In this document: one piece after another, positions 41,470 through 50,478 of the stretch
Layout: each line of letters starts with the position of its first letter
How positions within the stretch are numbered: position 1 is the first letter of the stretch
Assembly (NCBI GenBank): GCA_000233775.1
Contig: CP003096.1
Span: forward strand, 558,001 to 622,000
Source of the DNA: Thermovirga lienii DSM 17291
GTDB lineage: Bacteria > Synergistota > Synergistia > Synergistales > Thermovirgaceae
Direction: 5' to 3'
DNA: 64,000 nucleotides
Notes under the pieces: model-generated
Databases searched by the model: none
The model's input: the letters and a program-made list of their open reading frames with translations, nothing else
Told to the model about the DNA's origin: nothing
Translations under genes and position numbers: made by a program

Positions 41470-42693
41470 TTGTACAGGGCGATATCCAGCTTGGCTTATG
41501 TGGCTTCATTTCCATATTTGGCCTTTCGGTACAGAGAGGGGCTGAAGGAGCGCCTTGGGTACTACGAGAAACTAAAGGAAAGTCCCTTGTGGGTCCACGC
41601 TGTTTCCGTAGGCGAGGTCCAGGCTGCCTTCCCTATGGTCAAAGCTATCCAAGGCGGTGGGAACCACGAAGTCCTTTTGAGCACTATAACATCCACGGGC
41701 AGGTGTATGGCCCGTAAGCTTTTGGGGGACAGTGTAAGGTTGGTTTACTATCCCTGGGATGTTCCGTGGATAGTAAAGAGGACGCTGGACAGAGTGAACC
41801 CAAAAGCGTACGTGACCGTGGAGACTGAACTTTGGCCCAATTTGCTTTACGAGCTGAAAAAAAGGGGGATTCCAGCTTTTTTGGCCAACGCTAGGTTTTC
41901 GGAGCGGTCATTCAGGAAAGCCCGCAGGCATAGGGAGTTTTGGTGTTCATTATTGGACTGCTTCGAGAAGATAATGGCAAGGTCCGAAGAGGACATGACG
42001 AGGTTTTTGGAGATAGGAGTGTCCTCTGAAAAAGTGGTGGTAACCGGGGACTGCAAGATAGATGCCCTCCTGGCGCGGCGCTCCATGGTGGACGTGGAAG
42101 GGTTGAGAAGGAGCCTGAATCCTGAGGGCAAAAGGGTACTTCTTGCGGGGAGCACTCACGAAGGAGAAGACAGTGTGGTCTTGGAGGCCTTCAGCAGACT
42201 CAAGGATAAGGTCAGGGATGTTCGCCTCATTTTGGCTCCAAGGCACCCCCATAGGGCGCAGAAGTTATGGGAAGAGGCCAAAAAGGTAGGAAGGGCGGTC
42301 CTTTTGTCTAAAAAGGAGCCAGACTGGGAGATAATGGTGGTGGACCAGGTGGGCGTCTTGTTTGATCTTTACGGGATAGCAGATGCCGCTTTCATAGGGG
42401 GAAGTTTGGTCCCCAAGGGTGGACAGAACATACTGGAGCCCGCCTCGTGGGGTGTGCCCATACAGCACGGCCCTTTCATGGATGATTTCGGCAAGGTGTC
42501 AAGGGAGCTTATAAAATTAGGTTGTGCCAAGGTGGTTAAAACGGCGGCAGAACTGTATTATGAATGGGAAGCCGTATCGAACGAGGGCGCAGCAGGAGAA
42601 ATCAGGTGTCCCCAAGGCAAGTCCTACGTGGAGGGCCTTGGAGGGGCAGCTTTGAGGAACTGGGAGATAATAAACAAAAGCATGCAAGGATGA
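41470..42693 (+). CDS. waaA: Kdo transferase WaaA (KdtA)
   Basis: A 407-residue GT30 enzyme that adds Kdo to lipid A precursor. Conserved parts are LWVHAVSVGEVQAAFPMV, STITSTGRCMA, VETELWPNLLYELKKRGIP, LANARFSERS, LAGSTHEGED and AFIGGSLVPKGGQNILEPASWG. An N-terminal hydrophobic helix anchors it at the inner membrane. TTG 41470 is the start, ten bases after the kdsD stop. If KdnAB act as proposed, its donor may be CMP-8-amino-Kdo. Confidence 0.94.
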   Translation: MYRAISSLAYVASFPYLAFRYREGLKERLGYYEKLKESPLWVHAVSVGEVQAAFPMVKAIQGGGNHEVLLSTITSTGRCMARKLLGDSVRLVYYPWDVPWIVKRTLDRVNPKAYVTVETELWPNLLYELKKRGIPAFLANARFSERSFRKARRHREFWCSLLDCFEKIMARSEEDMTRFLEIGVSSEKVVVTGDCKIDALLARRSMVDVEGLRRSLNPEGKRVLLAGSTHEGEDSVVLEAFSRLKDKVRDVRLILAPRHPHRAQKLWEEAKKVGRAVLLSKKEPDWEIMVVDQVGVLFDLYGIADAAFIGGSLVPKGGQNILEPASWGVPIQHGPFMDDFGKVSRELIKLGCAKVVKTAAELYYEWEAVSNEGAAGEIRCPQGKSYVEGLGGAALRNWEIINKSMQG

Positions 42694-42696
42694 GAG

Positions 42697-43869
42697 GTGG
42701 GTAAATTGCAGTTTGGAATGCACATGGCTGGTAAAGTGTTTTTTGGGAAAGGGCAATCGGCTAAGGTCAAGGACCTGACGGAGGGCCTTGGTGCCAAGAG
42801 GGTCGTTTTGGTGACCGATAAAACCATGCAGGAACTTGGTATTGCGGAGAGGATAGCTTCTTACGTCAGGCAAGGGGGAGCTCTGGTTTGGATTTTTGAC
42901 GAGGTGGAGCCCGAGCCATCCGTTGAGACCACCGACAAAGCCGCAGAGCTTGCCAGGGAGAATAGGTGCGACCTGGTGGTGGGTCTTGGCGGAGGAAGCT
43001 CCATGGATGTTGCCAAGGCGGTCAGTGTCTTGGTGACCAATGAAGGCTCGGCAGCCAAGTATCAGGGGTTGGGTTTGGTGAAAAATCCGGGTGTGCCCAA
43101 GATCATGATACCCACCACTGCAGGGACCGGTTCAGAGGTTACCTTTACTGCCGTCTTGATCAGAAAGAGCGACGGAGTAAAGGGAGGCATAAACGACGAC
43201 AAACTCTATCCTGACTACAGTTTGCTGGATCCTGAGCTAACGGTGACCATGCCTCCTTCGGTGACTGCGTCCACTGGAATGGATGCATTGGCCCATGCCC
43301 TTGAGGCTTACACGAGCCGCCAGGCGTCGCCTTTCAGCGACATGTTCGCTGAGGAGGCCATGGTGAGGATAGGAAGGTGGATCAGGGTGGCTACCTGGAA
43401 CGGGGACAACATGGAGGCAAGAGAAGAGATGATGCTTGCTGCGTTCTTCGGCGGCGTTGCATTGGCCAATGCGGGTGTGGGTGCCTGCCATGCCCTTGCG
43501 TATCCTTTGGGGGGAATGTTCGGCGTGCCCCATGGTGTGGCCAACGCGCTTCTTCTTCCTTACGTCGTGCGCTTCAACAGCATTGCGTTTCCCGAGAAGT
43601 ACGCCCGAGCCGCAGAGCTTTTGAGTGGGGTGTCCTACGAGGACTGGTCTCTTTACGAGGCGGCCGGATCCTGCAGTGAGGTGATCGAGGAGATGGTGTT
43701 GGACCTCGAGCTGCCGGACACGCTGGACAAGTTGCAGGTTGGGATAAAAGAGGAGCATTTTGAGGAGATGGCGAAAAAGGCCATGGGAGTCTCAAGGCCT
43801 ATGGAGAACAACCCGAGGAAGATGACTATAGATGATTGTGTGAGAATATACGAGGAGGCGATGGAATAA
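42697..43869 (+). CDS. kdnB: Iron-containing alcohol dehydrogenase, probable Kdo 8-oxidase KdnB
   Basis: A 390-residue group III alcohol dehydrogenase. GGGSSMDVAKA and PTTAGTGSEVT bind the dinucleotide; metal ligands are in TGMDALAHALEAY and GACHALAYPLGG...PHGVANA. The general family oxidises many alcohols. The KdnB assignment rests on position: directly after waaA/kdsB/kdsA/kdsD and coupled (TAATG) to a KdnA-like aminotransferase. In Shewanella KdnB oxidises the C8 hydroxyl of Kdo and KdnA aminates it. Start GTG 42697 or TTG 42706. Confidence 0.78.
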   Translation: MGKLQFGMHMAGKVFFGKGQSAKVKDLTEGLGAKRVVLVTDKTMQELGIAERIASYVRQGGALVWIFDEVEPEPSVETTDKAAELARENRCDLVVGLGGGSSMDVAKAVSVLVTNEGSAAKYQGLGLVKNPGVPKIMIPTTAGTGSEVTFTAVLIRKSDGVKGGINDDKLYPDYSLLDPELTVTMPPSVTASTGMDALAHALEAYTSRQASPFSDMFAEEAMVRIGRWIRVATWNGDNMEAREEMMLAAFFGGVALANAGVGACHALAYPLGGMFGVPHGVANALLLPYVVRFNSIAFPEKYARAAELLSGVSYEDWSLYEAAGSCSEVIEEMVLDLELPDTLDKLQVGIKEEHFEEMAKKAMGVSRPMENNPRKMTIDDCVRIYEEAME

Positions 43870-45080
43870 TGCCAGGGTTTGAGCTTTTTGACCAAAAGGA
43901 GATCGATGCGGTAGTAGATGTCCTCAAGAGAAAGATAGTTCACAGGTACTCCTTCCAGGATGTCAGGGACGGCATTTACAAGGTAGCGGAGTTCGAGGAA
44001 GCGGTGGCGAAGAAAATGGGCTCCAGGCACTGTCTTGCCGTTTCAAGCGGCTCTGCGGCGCTTTATGTAGCCATGAGAGCCTGCGGCATTGGGCCAGGAG
44101 ATGAGATAATCACCACACCCTTCACGTTCATAGCGAGCATCGAGGCCATTTTGGAGTGCGGAGCTATCCCCGTACTGGCGGAGATCGACGAAAGCCTGAA
44201 CCTTGACCCTGATTCCGTGGAGGACCTCATAACCGACAGGACCAAGGCCATAATGCCCGTTCACATGTTCGGAGGAGCTGCCGACATGGAGAGGTTCCAG
44301 AAGCTCTGCGAGGACTACGGCCTTTATCTCTTCGAGGACTCTTGCCAGGCCATGGGGGCGACTTACAAAGGGCGCTACGTCGGTACCTTCGGCAAGTGGG
44401 GCACCTACAGCCTCGATCCTTACAAGCTTCTTACCGTGGGCGAGGGCGGTCTCATCGTCACAGACGACGAAGAGCTTTACAACCGCATGAGGTACTATCA
44501 CGATCACGGCCACATGCACGACATGAGCATACCAAGGGGAGCCGAAGGAAAGGCTTGTTTGGGCTTCAACTTCAGGATGGACGAGATAAGGGGAGCACTG
44601 GGATTGGCCCAGCTTGAGAAGCTGGACAAGGCCATAGGGATGCTCAAGGAGAACAAGAAGAAGGTGCTTGAGAACGTAGATCTTCCAAAAGATGTGAAGC
44701 TTCGCGACCTTCCCGACAGGAAGGGGGAGATAGCGACCCAACTTGTCTTCATCTTCCCCGATGAAGATTCAGCCAAGGCTTTCCAGAAGGCGGCAGGGGC
44801 TGCTGGGGCGCCCTGTGGAATTTTGTCGGGCAACACATGGCATTATGCAAGGCACTGGCAGACCTTGAGGGAGGGCGCTTACTACAGCAGGATAAGGTGC
44901 CCCTACGACTGTCCTCATGCCGACTACGTTCCTGAGTACCGACCCGTAGAGTGGCCCAAGACCCACGACATTTTGAGCAGGGCCGTTGTTTTCGGCCTGG
45001 ACATAATCATGGACGAGTCCAGGCTTCAGAAGATGGCTAGTGGCATAAACGAAGGTTTCAAGGCTGCCTTTGGTGGATAA
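43869..45080 (+). CDS. kdnA: DegT/DnrJ/EryC1 aminotransferase, probable Kdo 8-aminotransferase KdnA
   Basis: A 403-residue PLP-dependent sugar aminotransferase. The start MPGFELFDQKEIDAV, the SSGSAALYVAMRA phosphate-binding loop, EDSCQAMGA and SLDPYKLLTVGEGG with the PLP lysine are visible. The family makes many aminosugars; coupling to the kdnB-like gene within the Kdo cluster points to 8-amino-3,8-dideoxy-manno-octulosonate. ATG 43869 lies in TAATG; the frame upstream is inside kdnB. It overlaps the ELM1-like gene by one base. Confidence 0.8.
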   Translation: MPGFELFDQKEIDAVVDVLKRKIVHRYSFQDVRDGIYKVAEFEEAVAKKMGSRHCLAVSSGSAALYVAMRACGIGPGDEIITTPFTFIASIEAILECGAIPVLAEIDESLNLDPDSVEDLITDRTKAIMPVHMFGGAADMERFQKLCEDYGLYLFEDSCQAMGATYKGRYVGTFGKWGTYSLDPYKLLTVGEGGLIVTDDEELYNRMRYYHDHGHMHDMSIPRGAEGKACLGFNFRMDEIRGALGLAQLEKLDKAIGMLKENKKKVLENVDLPKDVKLRDLPDRKGEIATQLVFIFPDEDSAKAFQKAAGAAGAPCGILSGNTWHYARHWQTLREGAYYSRIRCPYDCPHADYVPEYRPVEWPKTHDILSRAVVFGLDIIMDESRLQKMASGINEGFKAAFGG

Positions 45081-46240
45081 TGATTCAAAAGGGACCTAAA
45101 CTGGTTGTAGTACTTAAAGACGGAATAAGGGGGCACGAGAACCAATCCTTGGGCGTGGCCTACTGGCTGGCCGCCCAAGGCTCAAGGGTGGCGGAGTTTT
45201 CTCTGCCCGTTCTTAAGGGGTTGAGGCGCTTCTTGAAGCTGAAAGTTGGTTCCCTTGCCCTCGCTAAAGGCAATGAGAAGCTCTGCAGAAGGTGGCTTTC
45301 GACCGGTGAAGCTGCAGGGCTTCTGGATGAAGTGGAAAAGTTGCTGACTAAAGAGGGCCTTCCTGCCAAGGAGGTCCTCTTTATTTCAGCTGGAAGTTCC
45401 GCTGCGCCTTACTGCCTTGCCCTTGCCCGGGCATTGGGGGGAAGGTGTTGTACCATAATGACTCCTTCCGTGTTGGGGATAGAGCCTTTCGATTTTGCCG
45501 TTGTGCCGGAACACGATAGGCCCAAGGCAAATGACAAGGTGATCCTAACTTTCGGGGCACCCAACAGGATGTGCCCGGAGGTCTTGGAGGAAGGTAAAAA
45601 GGAGCTTCTTAAGCGTTTTCCTCCCAGGGGGAGTAAGGCTTGGGGGGTGCTTTTAGGGGGAGACGACAAAAACTACCGCATAAGCCACCTTTGGGTGCAG
45701 GAGTTTATGAAGGAGCTTCTTTTTCATGCAGAAAGGGAGAATGCTGAGCTTTACATTACCACTTCCAGGAGAACCAGCAGAGAAGCAGAGGAAGCCTTAA
45801 TAAAGCTTTGTGAGGGGAACGAGCATGTGAACATGCTACTTTTGGCCTCTAGGGAGACATGGAGTCCTGTGGCGGGAATATTGGGATTGTGTGATCGAAT
45901 CTTGTGTACTGAGGACTCGGTATCCATGATATCCGAAGCTGCGACCTCAGGTCACAGGCCCATCGTCCTGCCCGTTGAAAGGCCCGGTTCCCTGAGGTCG
46001 GTTTTGGCAAATTCTTGTCTTTTCCTTGAGAGAGTTGGCCTTTTCAAGGGAGGGCTTTTGTGGGGGGCTCCCCGGTTCAGCCGAATGATTAGAAGCTTGG
46101 AGGAAAGGGGCCTCTGTTACGTGGCATCCAGCTTGGAGGATTTTGGAAGATTACTTCTTGATTGCAGTGAGGTTAAACGGGTAGAATTCAACGAGGCGAA
46201 AAGAGTAGCGGAGTGGATCGCTGAAAGGTGGAGTTCATGA
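45080..46240 (+). CDS. ELM1/GtrOC1 family putative glycosyltransferase
   Basis: A 386-residue protein of the ELM1 family (DUF1022), recognised by KDGIRGHENQSLG near the N-terminus and, later, WGVLLGGDDKNYR, LYITTSRRTSREAEEAL and CTEDSVSMISEAATSGHRPIVLP. The fold is GT-B-like, and bacterial members sit in LPS gene clusters, as here between kdnA and core glycosyltransferases. No activity has been assigned to the family with certainty; the eukaryotic members act in mitochondrial fission. Confidence 0.75.
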   Translation: MIQKGPKLVVVLKDGIRGHENQSLGVAYWLAAQGSRVAEFSLPVLKGLRRFLKLKVGSLALAKGNEKLCRRWLSTGEAAGLLDEVEKLLTKEGLPAKEVLFISAGSSAAPYCLALARALGGRCCTIMTPSVLGIEPFDFAVVPEHDRPKANDKVILTFGAPNRMCPEVLEEGKKELLKRFPPRGSKAWGVLLGGDDKNYRISHLWVQEFMKELLFHAERENAELYITTSRRTSREAEEALIKLCEGNEHVNMLLLASRETWSPVAGILGLCDRILCTEDSVSMISEAATSGHRPIVLPVERPGSLRSVLANSCLFLERVGLFKGGLLWGAPRFSRMIRSLEERGLCYVASSLEDFGRLLLDCSEVKRVEFNEAKRVAEWIAERWSS

Positions 46241-47265
46241 AGATAATACACATACTTCCCGAGCTGGAAGAGGGCGGAGTGGAGAGGCATGTCTTGTGGC
46301 TTTCCAATGAGCTTGTTAAGAGGGGGCACCATGTTATGGTGGTATCGGCGGGGGGAAAACTTTTCAGTCATTTCGACCCCGCAGTGACTCATTGGAGGCT
46401 TCCTGTGCATTTAAAAAACCCCTTGACTGCCCTTTTTTGTGCCCTGAGGATCGCTTCCAGAGCAAGGCGGGAAGGTTGGCAGCTGATCCACGCCCATTCT
46501 CGGGTTCCCGCGTGGATTGCTTGGTGGAGCAGTTCTTTCAGCGGAGTTCCATGGGTAGTGACAGCTCATGCAAACTACAGCAAAAATGCAGCCTTGTATC
46601 CTTTAAAAAGGGCGGATGCCGCCATTTGCGTAAGTAATGGGGTTTTGAAGCATCTTGAGGAGTTTTTGCCAGGTAATACCCGAGTGATATATAACGGTTT
46701 ACCCAAGGACTACAGCAAGTGGCAAGGAGGAAAAGGTTCCTTTAGGAATTTCCTTTTTGTTGGGCGCTTGTCCAAGGTGAAGGGGCTAGATGTGGTTCTC
46801 AAGGCCCTGGGGAGTTTGAAGTCCTATGAGTGGAAGCTTGATGTTTTAGGGGATGGCCCGCATCGTTTAGTTTTTGAGGACATAGCAAAGGAATATGGCA
46901 TAGCAGATAGAGTTAAATTTCATGGTTTTAGGGACGACACTGAGGAATGGATGAAAGAGTGTTCGTGCCTTGTGTTTCCTTCCTTGGAGGAGGGCATGCC
47001 CCTTGTCCTCATGCAGGCTATTTATATGGGAGTTCCCGTATTGGCTTCGGATATTCCCCCTGTCAGGGAACTGGTTATTGATTCCCACAAGAGCAACCTT
47101 ATCGCTCCTGGGGATGTAAGGGCTTGGGAGGAAAGCTTAAGAAAAATCTTCGAGGGAAAGATTGCCTTCCCCGAGTTTGACGTGAGTAAGATCTTTACTG
47201 TGAGGGAGATGGCTTCTCGCATTGAAGAGGTCTACCTAGATTTGCTCGGTCGTAAAAGAACATAA
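46237..47265 (+). CDS. Glycosyltransferase family 4, core
   Basis: A 342-residue GT4 enzyme. HILPELEEGGVERHVL opens the acceptor domain; FVGRLSKVKGLDVVLKAL, LDVLGDGPHR and VFPSLEEGMPLVLMQAIYMGVPVLAS form the nucleotide-sugar domain. ATG 46237 overlaps the preceding stop; GTG 46228 is a less likely start. From here on the genes are visibly AT-richer. It probably extends the inner core. Confidence 0.85.
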   Translation: MKIIHILPELEEGGVERHVLWLSNELVKRGHHVMVVSAGGKLFSHFDPAVTHWRLPVHLKNPLTALFCALRIASRARREGWQLIHAHSRVPAWIAWWSSSFSGVPWVVTAHANYSKNAALYPLKRADAAICVSNGVLKHLEEFLPGNTRVIYNGLPKDYSKWQGGKGSFRNFLFVGRLSKVKGLDVVLKALGSLKSYEWKLDVLGDGPHRLVFEDIAKEYGIADRVKFHGFRDDTEEWMKECSCLVFPSLEEGMPLVLMQAIYMGVPVLASDIPPVRELVIDSHKSNLIAPGDVRAWEESLRKIFEGKIAFPEFDVSKIFTVREMASRIEEVYLDLLGRKRT

Positions 47266-47283
47266 GTTTAGGAGTTCAATGGC

Positions 47284-48264
47284 ATGGTTTTTGAAAGAGG
47301 CCTGATATCGGGCAGCGAGAAAGTTCTTTTGAATAGATATAGTGCCATGGGTGATGTCCTCAGGGTAATGCCTTATGCCAAGGCGCTTAAGGATGCATAC
47401 CCTAACATTCACCTAACCTGGTTTGTCTGTAATCCTTGGGATGAATTGGTTCGCTGTCAACCCTATGTTGATGAAGTTATAGTATGGGAGCAAAGTGCAA
47501 GAAATTTGAATTTTATAAAAGCAATATCAGAAATTAGGAAGCGCAAGTTTGACATATTGCTGTGCTTCCAAGGTACAGATAGAGGGGCTTTATTGTCCTT
47601 GCTTTCCGGCATTCCGGTACGTGTGGGAGCTCATCGCTGGGCTGATTTCGCATATACTCACAACGCGGAAGATGTTGGCAAGTTCATAGGTTTGGATGTG
47701 AAGCAATTTGAAAGGCCTTGGATCTATGTTACGAAGGAAGCAGAGGAAAAAGCCAAAGGCATAAGGGAGAAGGTAAATGGCCCTCTGCTTTTTTCCATTG
47801 TTGGGGCAAGCAAGGCGGTCAAAAGATGGCCTGCTGGAAGATGGATAGAGCTTTCTGATTTATTGGGACATTTAGGGTGGTCCATGGTTTTAGTGGGTCA
47901 TGGCGAAGAAGAGGAGAACTTGGCATGGGAAATAGTGAGAAGTTCCAAGGGGCTTAAAGTAATCAACATGGTAGGAAAGTTAAACCTGGTGGAGACTGCA
48001 GCGCTTGCGATGGAATGTGATGCTGCCGTAGGAGGAGACACAGGTTTTCTGCACATGGCTAAGTTGATAGGCCTTCCTGCCGTTGGTTTGTTTGGTCCCA
48101 CCCTTCCAGGAAATGTGGGGTTAGATGATATAGGTGTTAACATTGTCGTTTCATGTGATGATGCTGGCTGCGAAAGATGGGGCTGCCCTAATCAGGATTG
48201 TCTTGGCTCCATAGATGCAAAACAAGTAATTGATTCCCTCAAAGAGCTTTTGAGGGATTTCTGA
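47284..48264 (+). CDS. Glycosyltransferase family 9 (heptosyltransferase-like)
   Basis: A 326-residue GT9. Features are LLNRYSAMGDVLRVMPYAKAL at the start, FSIVGASKAVKRWPAGRW in the donor site, and GGDTGFLHMAKLIGLPAVGLFGPT. GT9 enzymes use ADP-heptose in the inner core. A pair of cysteine motifs near the end (CDDAGCERWGCPNQDC) is shared with other GT9 members. First of three tandem GT9 genes. Confidence 0.85.
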   Translation: MVFERGLISGSEKVLLNRYSAMGDVLRVMPYAKALKDAYPNIHLTWFVCNPWDELVRCQPYVDEVIVWEQSARNLNFIKAISEIRKRKFDILLCFQGTDRGALLSLLSGIPVRVGAHRWADFAYTHNAEDVGKFIGLDVKQFERPWIYVTKEAEEKAKGIREKVNGPLLFSIVGASKAVKRWPAGRWIELSDLLGHLGWSMVLVGHGEEEENLAWEIVRSSKGLKVINMVGKLNLVETAALAMECDAAVGGDTGFLHMAKLIGLPAVGLFGPTLPGNVGLDDIGVNIVVSCDDAGCERWGCPNQDCLGSIDAKQVIDSLKELLRDF

Positions 48265-48287
48265 CATTGATCAAGGAGGATTTGCCA

Positions 48288-49451
48288 ATGCTTATAAAGG
48301 TTGATGAACTTAATACGGAGCGAGGCGAAAGATTTTTTCTGGCCAGGCATAAAGCATCGGATTATCCCTCTCAGCTGTTTGATGATTGGTACAAGGATCC
48401 GCCATACAAGAAACTATCCGTAAAAAAAGTGCTTTTTTATATAGGCGGCATGGCTTTAGGGGATTATGTCATGTTCAATCCTACATTGGCTAGTTTCAGG
48501 GAAGCCTTTCCTGAAGCGGCCTTTTCCATAGTGGGTTGTCCATCCAAGGCCGTCCAAATGTTGGCCCAAGAAGCTGGTTTGATTGATAAGCTTTTGTGGT
48601 CAAGGATAAGAAAGCACAGGCCTTGGGCCTATAAAAAGTACAAAGAGCTGTGGAATTACGGAAGAGCTGAGGGGACCATAGACCTGCTTGTGGACACCCA
48701 AAGGCAGTTTTTGCCGTCCTTGATCCTGTCGATATGTTTTGAATATAGAAACCGGATAGGTTATTCCAGCAAGTGCTTTTTTAGTGATTGGAAGTTTGAT
48801 GAACCCAACAGAAAAAACGTACATGACACGTATCAGAGCCTTATGTTGGCTAGGCGTTTAGGCATAAGGCCCATCCCAACCATGCACTCAATTAGAATAC
48901 CCGAATGGGTGGAGGAGCGGATATCCCGCCTGTTGAATAATATAAGTTCACGCAAAATAATTGCCATGTTTCCACTGGTTTCATGCGATGACCCTTGTAG
49001 ACAATGGCCTTTGGAGTATTGGGCTCAGCTAATTGGTTTGTTGCGTGAGAAGGGCTATGAATTGGTTTTACTGGGGGATCCAGGGAGAATAGATGTTCTG
49101 CGGAGCATGGGAAGAGGCAATGTAAGGATTTTTTGGGACATCTTGAGTGAAGAGGAAAGAGAATACGAAATATTTTTTTGTGCAGCGCTTCTTAAGCAGG
49201 TAGCTTGTGTGGTTGGCTTGGAGAGTGGGGGCAGTCATCTGGCCGCAGCTTGTGGAGCCAACACGTTGACCTTGGCTCCTGCTACTCGGCTGGGCAGGTA
49301 CGCTCCTTTTGGCGAAAGGTCGTGGGTGATATTTTCAGATCGCCTAGAGTTAGAGGAAGAAATGACCGAGGAAGACAGGGTGTCCATTATCAAATCTCTA
49401 ACGCCCCGAGTGGTTTGTAGCGCGATAGAAGAGATCCTCCATGAAAGGTGA
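48288..49451 (+). CDS. Glycosyltransferase family 9
   Basis: A 387-residue GT9 paralogue. YIGGMALGDYVMFNPTLASFREAFP marks the start of the Rossmann domain, given as G-x-x-x-G-D-x-x-x-x-x-P. CDDPCRQWPLEYWAQLIGLLREKGYELVLLG and GLESGGSHLAAACGANTLTL form the donor site. It has a 50-residue N-terminal extension compared with its neighbours. ATG 48288 follows AAGGAGGA at 7 bases. Acceptor unknown. Confidence 0.82.
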   Translation: MLIKVDELNTERGERFFLARHKASDYPSQLFDDWYKDPPYKKLSVKKVLFYIGGMALGDYVMFNPTLASFREAFPEAAFSIVGCPSKAVQMLAQEAGLIDKLLWSRIRKHRPWAYKKYKELWNYGRAEGTIDLLVDTQRQFLPSLILSICFEYRNRIGYSSKCFFSDWKFDEPNRKNVHDTYQSLMLARRLGIRPIPTMHSIRIPEWVEERISRLLNNISSRKIIAMFPLVSCDDPCRQWPLEYWAQLIGLLREKGYELVLLGDPGRIDVLRSMGRGNVRIFWDILSEEEREYEIFFCAALLKQVACVVGLESGGSHLAAACGANTLTLAPATRLGRYAPFGERSWVIFSDRLELEEEMTEEDRVSIIKSLTPRVVCSAIEEILHER

Positions 49452-49457
49452 CGCAAG

Positions 49458-50456
49458 GTGAAGGTGGATTCCGAAAAGGTCAAGAAAGTTGCGGTTGTGG
49501 GGCTTTCCTGCTTGGGAGACATGCTTTTGGCCTCGGCGGCATTATGGAACCTAAGAAATTTTTTGCCCAGGGCATATTTTGTCGTGTGGGTTGGACCAGG
49601 GGGCAAGGCCGCTGTAAAGGATGACCCTCTCTGGGACGAGGTGAGGATATACGACAAGGCTGGAAAATACGGCGGCATAAGGGGCCGTTTAAGGTTCATA
49701 AGGGAGCTGAGAGATGGTGGGTTTGACCTAATAATAGACTTAAGGTCCACTCTGGTTCCCCTGTTCAGTGGCTGCCGTTATACCCCCCTTTGGGGCCTTA
49801 GGGAGTTTTTCCTCCCCAAGAGAATTCACGAAGCGGAGCGCAACCTTTATGCTGTATCTACCTTGGGAGTTCCTATTTTGAGGCGCAACCTCCACTTTCA
49901 TGTTAGGAAAGAGGACAGAGAGCGGGTTTCTCAGGTCCTGAAGGATGTTTTACAGGGTAGAACCTTTGTGATGATGAACCCAGGAAGCCGAAATCCAAAA
50001 AAAAGGCTTCCGGTTAAGTTATGTGCGGAGGTAGGCAAGAAGCTAGCGGAAGAACATAGAGCATTGATAGGTGTAATAGGTTATTCGGAGGAAGAAAGAC
50101 GGGACGCCCAAGAGGTGTTGGAAGGGTTGAAGCCCCACTGCCTTGACTTATCGGGGCCCTTGGCATTGTCTCTTGTGGGAGCTTACATGGAGCGGGCAAG
50201 CCTGTTTGTGACGGGGGACACGGCCGCGATGCATTTGGCCAGTGCCTTAGGAGTTCCTACGGTTGGCGTATTCGGTCCGTCCAAGCCCGATAGGTACGGC
50301 CCGTGGGGCAATCAACACAGAGTCGTTCTGGCTCCTGTACCTTGTGCTCCTTGTAATGATAGAGGGTGCGTAATGGGAGATGATTTTAGGTGCCTCGAAT
50401 TGGTGGAAAGCCAAGAGGTTTATGGCGCTTGTGCTGAGTTGCTGTCGCAATTATAA
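49458..50456 (+). CDS. Glycosyltransferase family 9 (WaaF-like)
   Basis: A 332-residue GT9. VVGLSCLGDMLLASAALWNLR, MMNPGSRNPKKRLPVKL and TGDTAAMHLASALGVPTVGVFGPSKPDRYGPWG (key residues G-D-T-A-x-x-H and F-G-P-S) are standard heptosyltransferase motifs. CAPCNDRGC is a small cysteine cluster near the C-terminus. GTG 49458 follows the previous stop by six bases. Three GT9 genes in a row suggest a heptose-containing or related core. Confidence 0.85.
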   Translation: MKVDSEKVKKVAVVGLSCLGDMLLASAALWNLRNFLPRAYFVVWVGPGGKAAVKDDPLWDEVRIYDKAGKYGGIRGRLRFIRELRDGGFDLIIDLRSTLVPLFSGCRYTPLWGLREFFLPKRIHEAERNLYAVSTLGVPILRRNLHFHVRKEDRERVSQVLKDVLQGRTFVMMNPGSRNPKKRLPVKLCAEVGKKLAEEHRALIGVIGYSEEERRDAQEVLEGLKPHCLDLSGPLALSLVGAYMERASLFVTGDTAAMHLASALGVPTVGVFGPSKPDRYGPWGNQHRVVLAPVPCAPCNDRGCVMGDDFRCLELVESQEVYGACAELLSQL

Positions 50457-50478
50457 AGCAACATAGATTTAATTTGAG

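Noticed and set aside
44043-44741. 232-codon - strand frame inside kdnA
   Set aside because: Shadow of the aminotransferase gene; no ribosome-binding site or domain.
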